Below, in pieces: positions 46,735 through 57,589 of a DNA stretch of 64,000 nucleotides (position 1 is its first letter; each line of letters opens with the position of its first letter). The notes under the pieces were generated by a model. The model saw only the letters and a list, made by a program, of their open reading frames with translations, did not search any database and was not told the DNA's origin. Source of the DNA: Ostrinia nubilalis. Lineage: Eukaryota > Arthropoda > Insecta > Lepidoptera > Crambidae. Location: NCBI RefSeq assembly GCF_963855985.1, contig NC_087106.1, positions 2,463,001 to 2,527,000 on the forward strand. The letters run 5' to 3'. Both the position numbers and the translations under genes were made by a program.

Positions 46735-48600
46735 TAAAGCTCGATTACCACTCACTGACTCACTGACTGATCAGGGGTATTTTTAGGGTATTTAGAGGGG
46801 AGAGGGGTAAAATTGTTAGTGTTTGTTTTAAACTAGATTTTTCGACTGCCAGCTTTAGTATATTTTTTGAACCAAAAAACAAAATGGCGGCACTTTTTGA
46901 AACACAAACTTTTCTGTCTTTGGTCCTGATTTTTTTCTTTTTTGGTGGTTTGTTGGAGTTGACAAGGTGTGCTAAAAAATGTGAGAAAAAAACGGAAAAA
47001 CAAAATGGCCGCGCCGCCATCTTGGATTGAAAATGCGATTTCGAGGTGTTTTAAGGGAGGTGTCATTCCGAGGTGCGCCATTTTTTTTTTAAATTTCTTT
47101 TGAATATTTGTGACATGTATAGTCTTCTTAAGAGCCACATTCACAGATTATCAAAAAACAAGATGGCGGCTGAGCCGTCGGCCATTTTGTTGCGATCAAA
47201 AAATTCCCAAACTTTGACACGAATTTTCCGGTAGATGGCGACACCGGAGTGGGGTACAATGTTCCAGGCGATTGTTGGTCTGTTATTCGAGTGTTGCCAT
47301 GAATCGGAAAAAACTACCATTTTGGAAGAAAATTTTCCACCACGGCCCCGGATAGTAGAAAATGGAAATTTCCAGAAATTCCAAAAACTTGGAATGCAGT
47401 CTGGTGACATTTGGGGACCCGAATGACATTTCACCATTTTTATGAAAAAATTCTGGCAACACTGAAAGTTATGGGGAAAAGTTTTTTTTGCGACATGGGT
47501 GTCTTTAAAGTTAGTGACAGACAGAAAGAATTATGGCAGAAAAAAAATAAAAATGACGTTTGGTTGGATATACGACCCAGACTATGGGAAAAATCCGAAA
47601 TGTCAAAAAATCAAGATGGCGGCGGCGTGGGCGGCCATTTTGTAAAAAGTTGAAAATTTCGAAATTTTGGAATTCATTTTTCGAGTAGTTAGCAACACTT
47701 TGGAAAGTCGAGTTGTATGAGGCGGTTGTGTGTCTTGTCGAGAGGTTTTGCTTGGGTGAAGAAATTCCTCCAGTGTTGCCATACCTTAGATTTGGTCCAA
47801 AAATGTCGAAAGTAGAAATAACGACTTCCGGTCAAAAATTTGGACGACGCCTCCTGCAAAGGGGTCGTGCAAATGACATTTGACCATTTTCATCTCGATC
47901 ACCTGGCAACACTGGGAGCTACGGGGAAAAGTATTTTTTTCGACATGGGTGTCTTTAAAGTTAAGGACGGACAGAAGGAGATATGGCAGGGAAAATCTGA
48001 AAATGGGGTTTGGTCGGTTATACGACCCAGATTATGGGAAAAATCCGAAATGTCAGAAAATCAAGATGGCGACCGAGTGAGCGGCCATTTTGTAAAAAGT
48101 TTCAGATTTCTGATTTTTCAAATGCATTTTTTGGGCAGTTGGCAACATTTGGGAAAGTCGAGTTGTATGGGACGATTACGTAGTTTGTCAAGGAGTATCG
48201 TTTGGGAAAATGAAAATTTCCAGTGTTGCCATACTTTGGAAGATTTAGTCAAAAAATGTAAAAAATGGAAATAACGACTTCCGGTCAGAAATTTGGATGA
48301 CGCCTCCTGCAAATAGGTCAAACTAATGACATTTGACCATTTTTAGCTCGATGACCTGGCAACACTGGGAGTTACGGAATCTCAAAATTTTGGGACATGG
48401 GTGGTTTTAAGGAATTGTTTTACGGGATTGGGTGAAGTTAGAAAAAAAGTAAAAATGGGGTTCGGCGCGGAAAATGGTCCAGATTAAGGCAAAAATGCAA
48501 AATTTTGGAAATCCAAGATGGCCGCCAAGCGTTCACCCGTTTTCCTAAAGGGACTAAATTCTCCATACAAATTGTATGCAGGGGGGCTTGGTTAACGTAG
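46735..48600 (+). repeat. Diverged tandem repeats in the Helitron body
   Basis: Units begin near 47405, 47870 and 48325. They share GACATTTGACCATTTT, CTGGCAACACTGGGAG, GACATGGGTGTCTTTAAAGT and ACGACCCAGA. AAGATGGC and GGCCATTTTG motifs recur throughout. Open frames such as 47840-48274 follow the repeat and carry no recognisable domain. Confidence 0.65.
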
Positions 48601-48943
48601 AAAAAGGCGAGGCCGAAGGCCGAGCGATAGTTTAAAGCCTGTGAGTCGCCATAGATTTATTTTTAATGCGTCAAAAAAGGACTAGAGCCCAGTGACAGAC
48701 AGAAAGGCGAGGCCGAAGGCCGAGCGATGGTTCAAATCCCGAGAGTTTCCATAATTAAACTTGTGTTGCGTCAAAAAAGCACAAGAGCACAGTGACAGAC
48801 AGTTAACACCCCCTGTAATTTTTGCGAGGCCGAAGGCCGAGCTCCGAATGCGAGGCCGCAGGCCGAGCGCCGCGTAGGGGGAAGCCCGGAGCGGCCAGCA
48901 TCGCAGATCTAGCTTTTGTAGCCCGCGTAGCGGGCGACCAAAG

Positions 48944-50245
48944 CTAGTTTGGTATAAACTTACGGTACCACGATGTCATGCCGATTAGTCTTCTTACTTC
49001 TTTTATGTTGGTTGGCGCCTTTAGTTGTTTTATAGCTTGTATTTTTCCTTCGTGCATCTTGATTCCATCTTTGTTTACTATATGTCCTAGGTATTCGATT
49101 TCTGTTTTGCAAAACTCACTCTTTTTTTTGTTGATTTCTAGTCTGGCTTCTCTAATTCTTCTGAATATTTCTTTCAGATGTGTTAGGTGATCTGTGAAGG
49201 TGGCGCTGCAGATTATTATATCGTCTAGGTATGAGTATGTGTACGGTTCTAGTTCAGGTCCTATGACGATGTCTAGTAATCTCTGGAATGTAGCTCCGCT
49301 TGAGTGAAGTCCGAACGGCATTACTTTAAATTGGAACAGCCCTCTGCCTGGTACTGTGAATGCTGTGGCTGGTTTGCTCTTTTCTTCTAGTTTGACGTTC
49401 CAGTATCCGTTTTTTAAGTCAATTTTTGAGAAATATTTGGCGTTTCTCAATTTTTCTAGTGTGTTGTCTATCTGTGGTAGGGGGTATGCATCTTTGCGTG
49501 ATATTTGGTTAATTTTCCTGAAGTCAATGCAAAATCTGTATTCATCGTTAGCTTTCTTTGCTAGTACTATTGGGGAGCTGTATGGGCTGTTTGATTTTTC
49601 TATGACGTCGTCTTCCAGCATTTTATCAACGTGCTTGTTTATGATCTCTTGTAGCTTAGGGTTTCGTGGATAGTACCTTTGTTTAACTGGCTGCTCGTGT
49701 GTGAGATTGATCTTGTGTTCTATCCAGTTGTTCCCTTTGGGGCTGTTATCGCATTTGCGGTATTCTTCTGCTATTAATTTCTGGAGTTGTTGTTTTTCTT
49801 CTTTAGTTAGTGTTTTATCCATATTGTACGTGGGTACGATGTTAGATTCTGTAGTTTTGCTGGAAAACACTACTTCTTCGCTTTTATCACTGTCTTCTTT
49901 AGGCCATTCTATTTTTGCTCCTAGTCTGTTTACTATGTCCATGCCTATAAGTATTTTCTTGATTTGTGGGTGATATAACATTTGATGGTTAATTGTCTTC
50001 CCTTTGATACTTATTTGCATGTCTAGTGCTTCTTTTATTCCTGCTTTGTTTCTATCTGCCATTATGGCTGTTATGCATACCGTTCTTGGTTTTAAGTTTT
50101 TCTTTATGAACTTATCGTACACTTCGTCGTTTATGTATGATCTCGTGGCTCCGGTGTCTACGAGTGCTTGATATTTTTCGCCTAGTATTGATACGTCTAC
50201 GAATGGTCGGTTGTCTTTATGTCCTGGGTTCGTGTTTATCGCCAT
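48944..50245 (-). pseudogene. pol: pol part 1: protease and reverse transcriptase of the Ty3/gypsy element
   Basis: 433 residues. The aspartic protease has ALVDTGATRSYIND near residue 33. Reverse transcriptase follows with YRFCIDFRKIN, FSKIDLKNGYWNVKLEEKSK, GLFQFKVMPFGLHSSGATFQ and the catalytic YLDD, then IEYLGHIV and IKQLKAPTNIKEVRRLIGM. It starts in a different frame from gag, 38 bases after the gag stop, so ribosomal frameshifting or reinitiation would be required. The frame stops at the Helitron border, after YRKFIPN. The family is Ty3/gypsy by RT sequence and domain order. Confidence 0.92.
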
Positions 50246-50282
50246 GGAGTGTGTGTTTCTATTTGATTTCCTGCAGCAATTT

Positions 50283-51287
50283 CTACTGTGTGCCGATTCT
50301 ACCGCAGCCGTTGCAAAATATTACCTTTTTGCTTCTGCAATCTTTCATTGAGTGTCCTTGTTTGCCACAGCTCCAGCAGCATGTGTTTGTGTTGTAGTTA
50401 TGCATGTACGATGCCGTAGTTTTGTTTCTTGTATTTTCGTTGGTTTCTTTGTTTTCCGTTTCCCTGTTTTGGTAGGGTCTATCGGCTTGACTTGTGTTTG
50501 TTTTCTGGTAATCTTTTCTTACAACACTTGTCTGACGGTCTGCTGTGACGTTCTCGTAGTCATTTGCCAGTTGTATCAGTTTGATTATCGAGTCGGCTTC
50601 TGATTTTTTTATGTAGTATTTGTATTTAGTGTTCATGTTTTCGTAAATTCTATTTAGTTCTTCCTCTTTTGATAGTTTTGCGTATCTGCGCATGAGTGTT
50701 TGTATCTCAATCAGGTAGTCTGTGAATTTTTGGCGGTAATGTTGCCTATAGTTCACTATTTTGGCTAACAGGTCACTGTCACGGCTCACAAATGTCAACT
50801 TGAAGTATTCTATGAATTCGTTCCATGTAGTGAACGAGTTTTTATTATTCCGATACCACAGCACAGCCTTACCTTTCAGGAATCTGGGGAGCACTTTGAG
50901 CACTTTATCTTGTTTCACCTCGCCCGACGACATTAGTTCATCTAGTCGTTCTAGGAACTCCACTGGGTCGTTGTATGTGTCGAAACTTAGGTTCCATCTG
51001 GATGTTATGTTTTCGGTCTGATCCATGGTGTACGACATGTTTGGTTTGTCGTTGTCTAGTTCTTGGTGCATCTCTGTGTCTTCGAAATCGGTTTCTGACT
51101 CACTGTCTTCGGCGGACTTACTGGCGGACTGGACTGGTTGCTGGGACTGCTTGGTTCTGAGTACTTCTGTGAGGTTCTGTCTCAGTTCTTGTACGGTTCT
51201 GTTCTCCGTTTTTATGTTTCTTCTTTTGCACTCGTTCTCAAGTTCTGTCTTCTTCAGTTTATATATCCAAGATGTCGGTTCTGACAT
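50283..51287 (-). CDS. gag: gag of the full Ty3/gypsy element
   Basis: 334 residues from MSEPTSWIYKLKKTEL. An N-terminal charged helical part and an acidic linker (SESETDFEDTEM) precede the capsid-like retrotransposon gag region (about 95-230: WNLSFDTYNDPVEFLERLDE, VLWYRNNKNSFTTWNEFIEY, YRQKFTDYLIEIQTLMRRYA). A C-terminal CCHC zinc knuckle (CWSCGKQGHSMKDC) follows. The product would form the particle that packages the element's RNA. No stop or frameshift is visible. Confidence 0.9.
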   Translation of the reverse strand: MSEPTSWIYKLKKTELENECKRRNIKTENRTVQELRQNLTEVLRTKQSQQPVQSASKSAEDSESETDFEDTEMHQELDNDKPNMSYTMDQTENITSRWNLSFDTYNDPVEFLERLDELMSSGEVKQDKVLKVLPRFLKGKAVLWYRNNKNSFTTWNEFIEYFKLTFVSRDSDLLAKIVNYRQHYRQKFTDYLIEIQTLMRRYAKLSKEEELNRIYENMNTKYKYYIKKSEADSIIKLIQLANDYENVTADRQTSVVRKDYQKTNTSQADRPYQNRETENKETNENTRNKTTASYMHNYNTNTCCWSCGKQGHSMKDCRSKKVIFCNGCGRIGTQ

Positions 51288-51382
51288 GTGTAATTTTCAA
51301 TTTGATGCGAAGTTTTGCGTTCCTTGTGGTCTTTCGCTTCTCTAGCGATCTGGTGATCCCTGTAGGTTCCGTGGGTTATTCA

Positions 51383-51394
51383 GTTGGGCGCCAT
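51383..51394 (-). promoter_or_regulatory. Primer-binding site of the full element
   Basis: On the minus strand the LTR end GTTGCA is followed by one base (A) and then TGGCGCCCAAC, a typical TGG-initial primer-binding site complementary to a tRNA 3' end. The same motif is present in the derivative at about 39495-39505. The exact tRNA cannot be named here. Confidence 0.75.
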
Positions 51395-52295
51395 TGCAAC
51401 GGGGCGTCTTAGCTAGCTCAGTCTGACACCCCGCTGTTTAGTACTAAGTCCCAGTTCGCCTTCTGCGATGAGGGATGTGTACCTATCCAGGATGCCTACA
51501 GGGATATTCGACCAAGGAAACGCACAATCAATAACACAATGGCACTTATAATTCAAGTTCCACAATAGTTTACTTATTCTAGTTTCACTGACTCTAAATT
51601 ACTGTTATTTAATAATGAGCAAGTTTACAAGTACTTTACAAGTTATATCACAATTTACTAATTACAACGAGAGGAATAGCGACGCGCCCGGTTCGCGTCC
51701 CGAAACTAGTTTACGTATCCGCGAGAGGGGCGGCGCCCTGAGCGAGGTTTAGCGAGTGTTAGTGGATACTTATAACTAGGGGGGTAGGACGTGATTTCAT
51801 ACGCTAGAACCGTGAGACCTAAGTCGTCAGGCGAGCTGAAACCACTAGGGGAAAGGCGTCGGACCTACGTGGCGAGGGGGTATGAAGTTTGGGATGGGTG
51901 GCAGCAGGATTGCTACCGCAGGTTCGGGATGAGTATCACATGCACTACTCGGTAAGGATGAGAATAGGCAGCTATCAACGATAGAACGTTTCAACAGCAA
52001 CACGAAGCTTTATGGCTCCGCGGAGGTAAACGAGGTATCGAGTCAAGCCAAGTTAGTGGGAACAGTGTGGGTAGCAATTCGCTAGGGACTCTGTGCAATG
52101 CAACCGAGGGAACAATAGACGCGCGCGCGAACGTCTGGTTGTTGCAATGGCTCCCGAGCGAATGCTTGGCGCCCGCGGTCGCCGCCGTCTCTTATATTAG
52201 CTCGGTCCGTGCGGCGTGCGGCCGCGCAGCCGTAGGGTTGTCAAAATCCCTGCGCTCGGTGCTAGGGCTGTCGATGCCTCGCGGGGCGCGTCACA
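51395..52295 (-). repeat. Right LTR (5' LTR of the full element)
   Basis: 901 bp. It agrees with the left LTR over most of its length but has a clearly diverged block at about 51541-51668. A TATA-like AATATAAGA (complement near 52190-52198) marks a candidate promoter for minus-strand transcription. AATG (52296-52299) follows outside. Confidence 0.88.
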
Positions 52296-52299
52296 AATG

Positions 52300-54610
52300 T
52301 TATGTTACAATACTTTAAGAAGATGGATTAAAGTAGGTACATATTCCAATGCACTCATGCGCAACCGGGACGAGTCACTAGTGTATTATAAAAAGTAATA
52401 TTATCAATAATTATTATTAATATTTTTCAACCCCTCCCCTTAATCCGGCCCTGTGCTCCATCATATTACTGACAGTCGGCGTGACGGCTCGCGAGAGCTC
52501 TTGGCAATCTGTCCAACGATATCGCTTCATAGTTATTGTCATCCCTGGTTATTATGACGTCACGGTACAGCTAGAGGATTTGTCACTAGGTTGGTACACC
52601 GCGGGATTATGTTTGTAGGTAGGTGTAAGAATTGGGACTGATAAAGGTAGATTCTAACGGAATATATGATTTAGGATCTTTAATAATATTTTTATTTATA
52701 CAATGTATAATTATACGGTTAGTAACATGACTTACACTCGTATTTACAAACGATGCTTGCTTATGTGAAGCAATGATGCTATGCGAATTCGAATAGAGCT
52801 CTGTTATTGGTTCGTGTATGTCACTCTGCCACTCAAGTATTGTCTATGAATAGGTTTTTGGGACCCTGTGCGTTCATGCGCACTGTGAGAAATCATAGTA
52901 ATGTTTGTGAATACGGGTATTTAGAACTATGCTAGAAGTCAATTAGGGGTAAGTTTAAAATTACTTTTCAGTTAATATTTTCAGTTTACTCAGTCAGGTT
53001 TTTTGTACAAGCGATTGGAAAGTCCATAACGTTAATATTAATCTAAAATCTCTACTCTACAAAAAGCAGCTGAAAAGGAATCTGAAACGAGAGCTTGGGC
53101 GGATTTCATTCGTGAATATTTCGGTTTCAGTCCCTTTACATGAGGAATGTAATCCAGTGCTAGCTATGACTAGAATAAAGCTATTGCTTGAGATTTCGTG
53201 TGCATGTACATTTTCATTTAAAAGCAACCTATACCTTAGGATTCATCAAAATCTGTCTAGAAGTACTTAACAAATAACAAAACATCCATCTTAGCAACTT
53301 TCATATCTTTTAAATTAATCAATAGACAAGAAATTAGTCTTTTAAATAATGATTTTTATTCATTTATTTATTTAGGACAACCTACAAGACAGACACAAGT
53401 ACAAGCAGAGGGGTTTTACAAACATATTTTTTCTTAGGACTAGCTGCTATTTAAGAGTTAAAAAAATATTTTTAGAGTCGAAATTACCATCACCTATCTT
53501 ATACATACTTATGTGCACAATCCTTAAACGGTGTGCTAGACACGGCCTGCGTGTAGTTCTGTATATTTAGTGAATAAAATATTACAGTTCAACATCTTAC
53601 CGACTCGAGGCTTTGCTACTAAAACTAGTGCACAGTATTGCCTATTTATTAGATATGTGTAGACTTATTTTGATATGACAATAATTATTCAATATGACAT
53701 TCTGTATTAGTTTATAATTTAATTAATGATAATTTATTAGTTTTCTGTTATTAATCAATTAATGTAATATGACATGTTAGTATTATTTTCGATATAAAGT
53801 CTACTACTCTTTTTAATATTTGCACGCTTCCTAGTTTGAGCAAATTTCAGTGAAACCTACCAAATCTATGTAAGACCACTTATGTACCTGGAATTACGCA
53901 AATAAAGAAATTTGATTTGATTTGATTTGATTTGTGATGAATGAAGGTGAAAATTTCATGAAATTCATTTGTTTTCAGTAGTTGACTTTTAAAGGGCACT
54001 TATACACGTCCCAATATAAGTAAGGTACATGATCCAGCATAAATCATACCTAATGTATAGTATTGACAAAAAGCAGTGCTAGTATTATTTTTTTCTTTTA
54101 AAATAATATTAGCTAAATAAGCTTGTGTTCTTCTTGTCGTGTCGCCATAAGTTTAAATAAATAAGCAGATGATATTATTAGGTATGCAATAAGTATAATC
54201 ATTCGTTCGAGATTCACTCTACATACTTTGTAACAGCATACATGGAAACGCATTTTAAATTAAAAACTTGTTTGCAAAGTGTGCAAAAGTTAAAGTTCAA
54301 AATACCACACAGAACTTAGCTTTGAACTTAAACAATAGAGCTTTCATTGTTTACAAAATACCACGCCATGCCCATCTTACAGATAAGAAACGTTTTCATG
54401 ATAAGGTAAGAACATGCCATTCAATAGATACTAGATGACAATAGTTTAGCTTTAATTGTCATTAGAGTACATTTTACTTATCACAAACTCTTTGTCCGAA
54501 AAACTACCTGGACTCGTTAAAAGATATTGTTTGATTCGTAAATACCGTTTTGCATTACGAGTGCCCAAACGGGGTAGGAGCTAGCTGGGTGTGAAGTCAG
54601 TCTGCCTTTG
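52300..54610. other. Gene-free stretch with repeat fragments
   Basis: It holds a CCCGTATTCAC-family MITE (52735-52917) and a probable LINE 3' end with a (TTGAT)n tail at about 53880-53935 (AATAAAGAAATTTGATTTGA). No gene is supported in the remainder. Confidence 0.5.
52735..52917. mobile_element. CCCGTATTCAC MITE, copy 2
   Basis: CTCGTATTTACAAACGATGC at the left and GTAATGTTTGTGAATACGGG at the right. It is longer than the other copies because of extra sequence near 52840-52870. Confidence 0.6.
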
Positions 54611-54621
54611 GACACAAGTCT

Positions 54622-54681
54622 AATCGGTCATCAGTTCATGAGATCCAAGTTAACTTGGATCTCAAGAACTGATGACCGATT
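54622..54681. repeat. 60-bp spacerless palindrome
   Basis: Two 30-bp arms (54622-54651 and 54652-54681) meet at AAGTT/AACTT with a single mismatch. It lies about 280 bases upstream of the PRMT9-like relic. Confidence 0.85.
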
Positions 54682-54689
54682 GAAACTTC

Positions 54690-54935
54690 AAAGTACCTAT
54701 ACTTCAAGTGACAAGTGGGTGTTAATTCAAGTCATCTCTAAAATTGTGATAATAGTGCTGTGTTTTAGACAAATCATACAAGCGAACTTTGTGAACAATT
54801 AGTAAACTTCGACAAGTTGGTGTAAATTCAAGCCATCTCTAAAGAAAGTGATATAGTGCTATCTACAAATCATACAAGTGAACTTCGTGAACACTTTAAG
54901 TGATAAGTAGGTGTTAATTCAAGCAAGCAAGTGAA
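54690..54935 (+). repeat. Tandem repeats upstream of the PRMT9-like relic
   Basis: Two and a half units share GTGTTAATTCAAG / GTGTAAATTCAAG, CATCTCTAAA, GTGATAATAGTGCT and CAAATCATACAAG. They precede the ATG at 54963 and may be a duplicated 5' leader. Confidence 0.6.
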
Positions 54936-54962
54936 CTTATTGAGACAAGAAGATAAAACAGA

Positions 54963-57159
54963 ATGGACGACCCAGTACCGGACCCAATGTACAACCCTGG
55001 AGAAGCGCAGCTTTCGGCGGAATTAGATTTTCACCGAGAAGCGTTTGAGCTCTATTTGACATCCACCCGAGACTACCCTCCTCACCTAAAAGAGGATATG
55101 GAAATGCAATTTCGGGCGACCTTGGACCAATACAACGACGTGTTGGCAGAACAAAATGACAACGCACAAATTTATAATCAAAAATGATAAGGTCGCCATA
55201 GAAGAATTTCTAGGTAACATTCATTTCCTATATAGTGCTGGTGAATATTTTCTACGCCAGCAAGAGATTCATATTGCCCACCTTAATTTTGAAAAGGCGG
55301 TTCAAATCGACAAAAACCTAGTAAAGGCAAAAATACCTAAATTTAACAAAGAGGTTGCTGTACTCTCGGGACGAATACAGATTGCTGAATGACGATCAAA
55401 GACTTGGTAAATATTTACGAGGTATAATTCAAACCTCTATCCTGAGGAAAGAAGAAGAAATTGAAAGTAAAGAATCAGCAGAACAATCGATACAACATTC
55501 ATTCGAAGAATCTCCGGCTTTTAAAGCACTATTGGAAAACGAGTTTGATAGTGAAAAATGTAATTTTAATATTCAAGACCCGAAACAAGACCTTTTTAAT
55601 CGAAAAAGGAACCAAGATAGAAGATATTGAAGATATTGAAGTTGGCTCCTACAGAAGCAACCTGCTTGTGATAACAAATAGATTTGACGCCGGCCTTTTA
55701 GGTAGTGAGCTATTATTTACCATCCTATCGGCTTGGAAGAAGATTCTTACACCTTCAGCGCGGGTTATTCCTGGCCGGGCTGAATTTTATGTTATTGGCG
55801 TCCGCTGTGAGCTGATCCCCAAAAAATACCAAATTTCTTCGGATGCTAAAACACTCCTTGGTGTTCAAGACTTGTTTTTACACACAGAAACACATAACCG
55901 TGATCCATCTTTGGTGAAGATATCTTCACATACAAAGACTTAGAGTTCGTGACACAAGAAGAGTTAGTCTTTGAAATAAACTTTAATTCGTATGCCGATA
56001 TTAACAAAAAAATAGTAGAATTATTCCAGACAATGCGAAATTGACCGTTACAAGTAGCGGTGAAGTTAATGCACTGGTAGGATTTTTCAAACTTTTTATA
56101 ACTGAGGACATCGTTATGACAATGGATCCTAGATCAGAAGAGAGATCAGATGCGTGGAAACAAGCTGTGTTTCATGATTTTATACCAATGCAATACACAG
56201 AAGGTGAATCTTTCATTGCTCAGTTCTCAACATTTGGCGGGAGACTAAGATTTCTGCCAGATTGTAGAAAAGTAATAACGAGAGTGTCAAAGCATTTAAC
56301 AACGTTCCTGAACGATGACGTCTATATTAATGAGATTATTAAAAGTGCACAAATAGCAACAGTTCATTAAACACAAATGGTGGAGATAGAAGAAGTCGAC
56401 GTTGTAGATTTGTGTCCGTTTCCTGTCTTCGGGATGATGATGATGAAGCGAGCGCCATCTCTCATTTGTATGGCCCGTGATCGTCAAGATAAAAAGTATT
56501 TTAAAAAGGTTTTCCGTAGGCACAATATTTGCCTGTCCAGAGTGGAAATATTCCTTTACGAAAACTTGTCTCTTGAGCCGTTTGACGGCAAAAGATTCCA
56601 CGCAGTTTATTGTGACGTATTAGATATGAGTGGCAACATCGACAGATCACTTTATAGCCTGGCTAAACTACTGAAGCATGCGCGATTACAAAAAGGGGGA
56701 TTATTTATGCCACATGTGTCTATAAAGGTCCAACTCATCAGCAGTGAAATGTTGGATAAACACAATAAATTAACCGAGAAAGCTATGACTGCTATGCCTC
56801 CAGGATCGAGGACCAACACATTCACAGAATCGCAGATAACCCACGTTGACCCGACGCGGTTGGAACACAAAAACATGTCACGTCCAGTACACTTAATTGA
56901 CAGCTGTCACAGTATGATATGAGTTTCAGTACACGTCGAGAGAGACGGGGCATGCAATGGTATACTATGCTGGTATGTGATCAAAGTAATGGATGGTGCT
57001 GCAGAAATATCTACCAAACGAAAGTCCAGTTTCGTGCATAGTTCTGTTTTCTATAAGGACCAACCACTGGAGGTTAACAGAGGTGACTATGTCACTGCTG
57101 TCATGAGCGTTGAAGATGATGGAGGTTTTAAAATAGAACTGTTTTCAGAAGTGATGTAA
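54963..57159 (+). pseudogene. PRMT9-like pseudogene (broken, intronless)
   Basis: Conceptual pieces in all three plus frames line up in order with an arginine methyltransferase of the PRMT9 type. They are: MDDPVPDP..., a TPR-like helix pair (about 55200-55330), a RLLNDDQRLGKYL entry to the methyltransferase domain, NLLVITNRFDAGLLGSELLF, a beta-barrel piece with VNALVGFFKLF and DAWKQAVFHDF, a second degenerate methyltransferase-like part (VDLCPFPVFGMMMMKRAP) and a C-terminal barrel ending at 57159. Frame changes occur near 55160, 55360, 55610, 55910 and 56035, with in-frame stops at 56368 and 56920. The AdoMet-binding motif I (usually D-x-G-x-G) is not visible. Lack of introns suggests a retrocopy; no poly(A) tract remains. 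Confidence 0.75.
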
Positions 57160-57589
57160 ATTTATGTTTAAGAATAGGTATATCCAATGTAACTTTTGTG
57201 AAACGTTTTATTCCCTGTGTTGTTTATGTTAATATTTGTCAAATATACATGATGTAAAAACATTTATCAGCTAAACTGTATTATGTGCTAATTACTGACA
57301 CTTAAAGCAAGATTTGATAATAATTGTTTTAGATAGAATGTAACAAACTTGTACTTTAGTTCACATTAACATACCTAGTATATTTTGTGTATTATTAATC
57401 AAATAACCATTGTTATATTATTAAATTTTAATAAAATATAGGACTACTACACTTATCATTCTGTGCTACTTATAATATGAAAATGTTTTTACCGATATTT
57501 TTGAATAATGTGTAATAAAACATGATGATTTAACTTTAATTTTGTTTTATTTTTGAATAAAAACCTCATATAACTAATTTATTTTTGCA
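57160..57589 (+). other. Possible 3' UTR remnant of the PRMT9-like copy
   Basis: AT-rich, with AATAAAA near 57512 and 57557 that could be poly(A) signals. No coding. Confidence 0.35.

Larger units (their letters stand above)
45054..48947 (+). mobile_element. Non-autonomous Helitron inserted in pol
   Basis: The left end TCTATATTATA follows a host A (45053). The right end has the hairpin GCCCGCGTAGCGGGC, then GACCAAAG and CTAG (48944-48947) followed by a host T. This is the Helitron signature: 5' TC, 3' hairpin and CTRR, insertion between A and T, no target duplication. Its 3894 bases are a multiple of three. It contains a nested foldback element, then about 2.2 kb of non-coding sequence with diverged tandem units (about 450 bp) and GAGGCCGAAGGCCGAGC motifs. 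No Rep/helicase is present. Confidence 0.8.
36264..52295 (-). mobile_element. Composite Ty3/gypsy retrotransposon array (three LTRs, two bodies)
   Basis: Three related LTRs (36264-37142, 40348-41226, 51395-52295), all on the minus strand, bound two bodies that share the middle LTR. The direct repeat AATG flanks the whole array (36260-36263, 52296-52299), as expected for one Ty3/gypsy insertion. The right body (41227-51394) is a full-length element interrupted by a Helitron. The left body (37143-40347) is a gag-bearing deletion derivative with an inverted segment. Insertion followed by LTR-LTR recombination, or integration of a pre-formed array, could both give a single flanking duplication. 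Confidence 0.85.

Noticed and set aside
47840..48274. 144-residue gene inside the Helitron
   Set aside because: The frame follows the tandem repeat and a similar peptide is encoded in the neighbouring unit; there is no domain or start context to support a protein.
45051..48948. The 3.9-kb pol insertion as a mariner-type element with TA duplication
   Set aside because: TA can be read on both sides, but the outer ends are not inverted repeats, while TC at the left and hairpin plus CTAG at the right fit a Helitron with A/T insertion.
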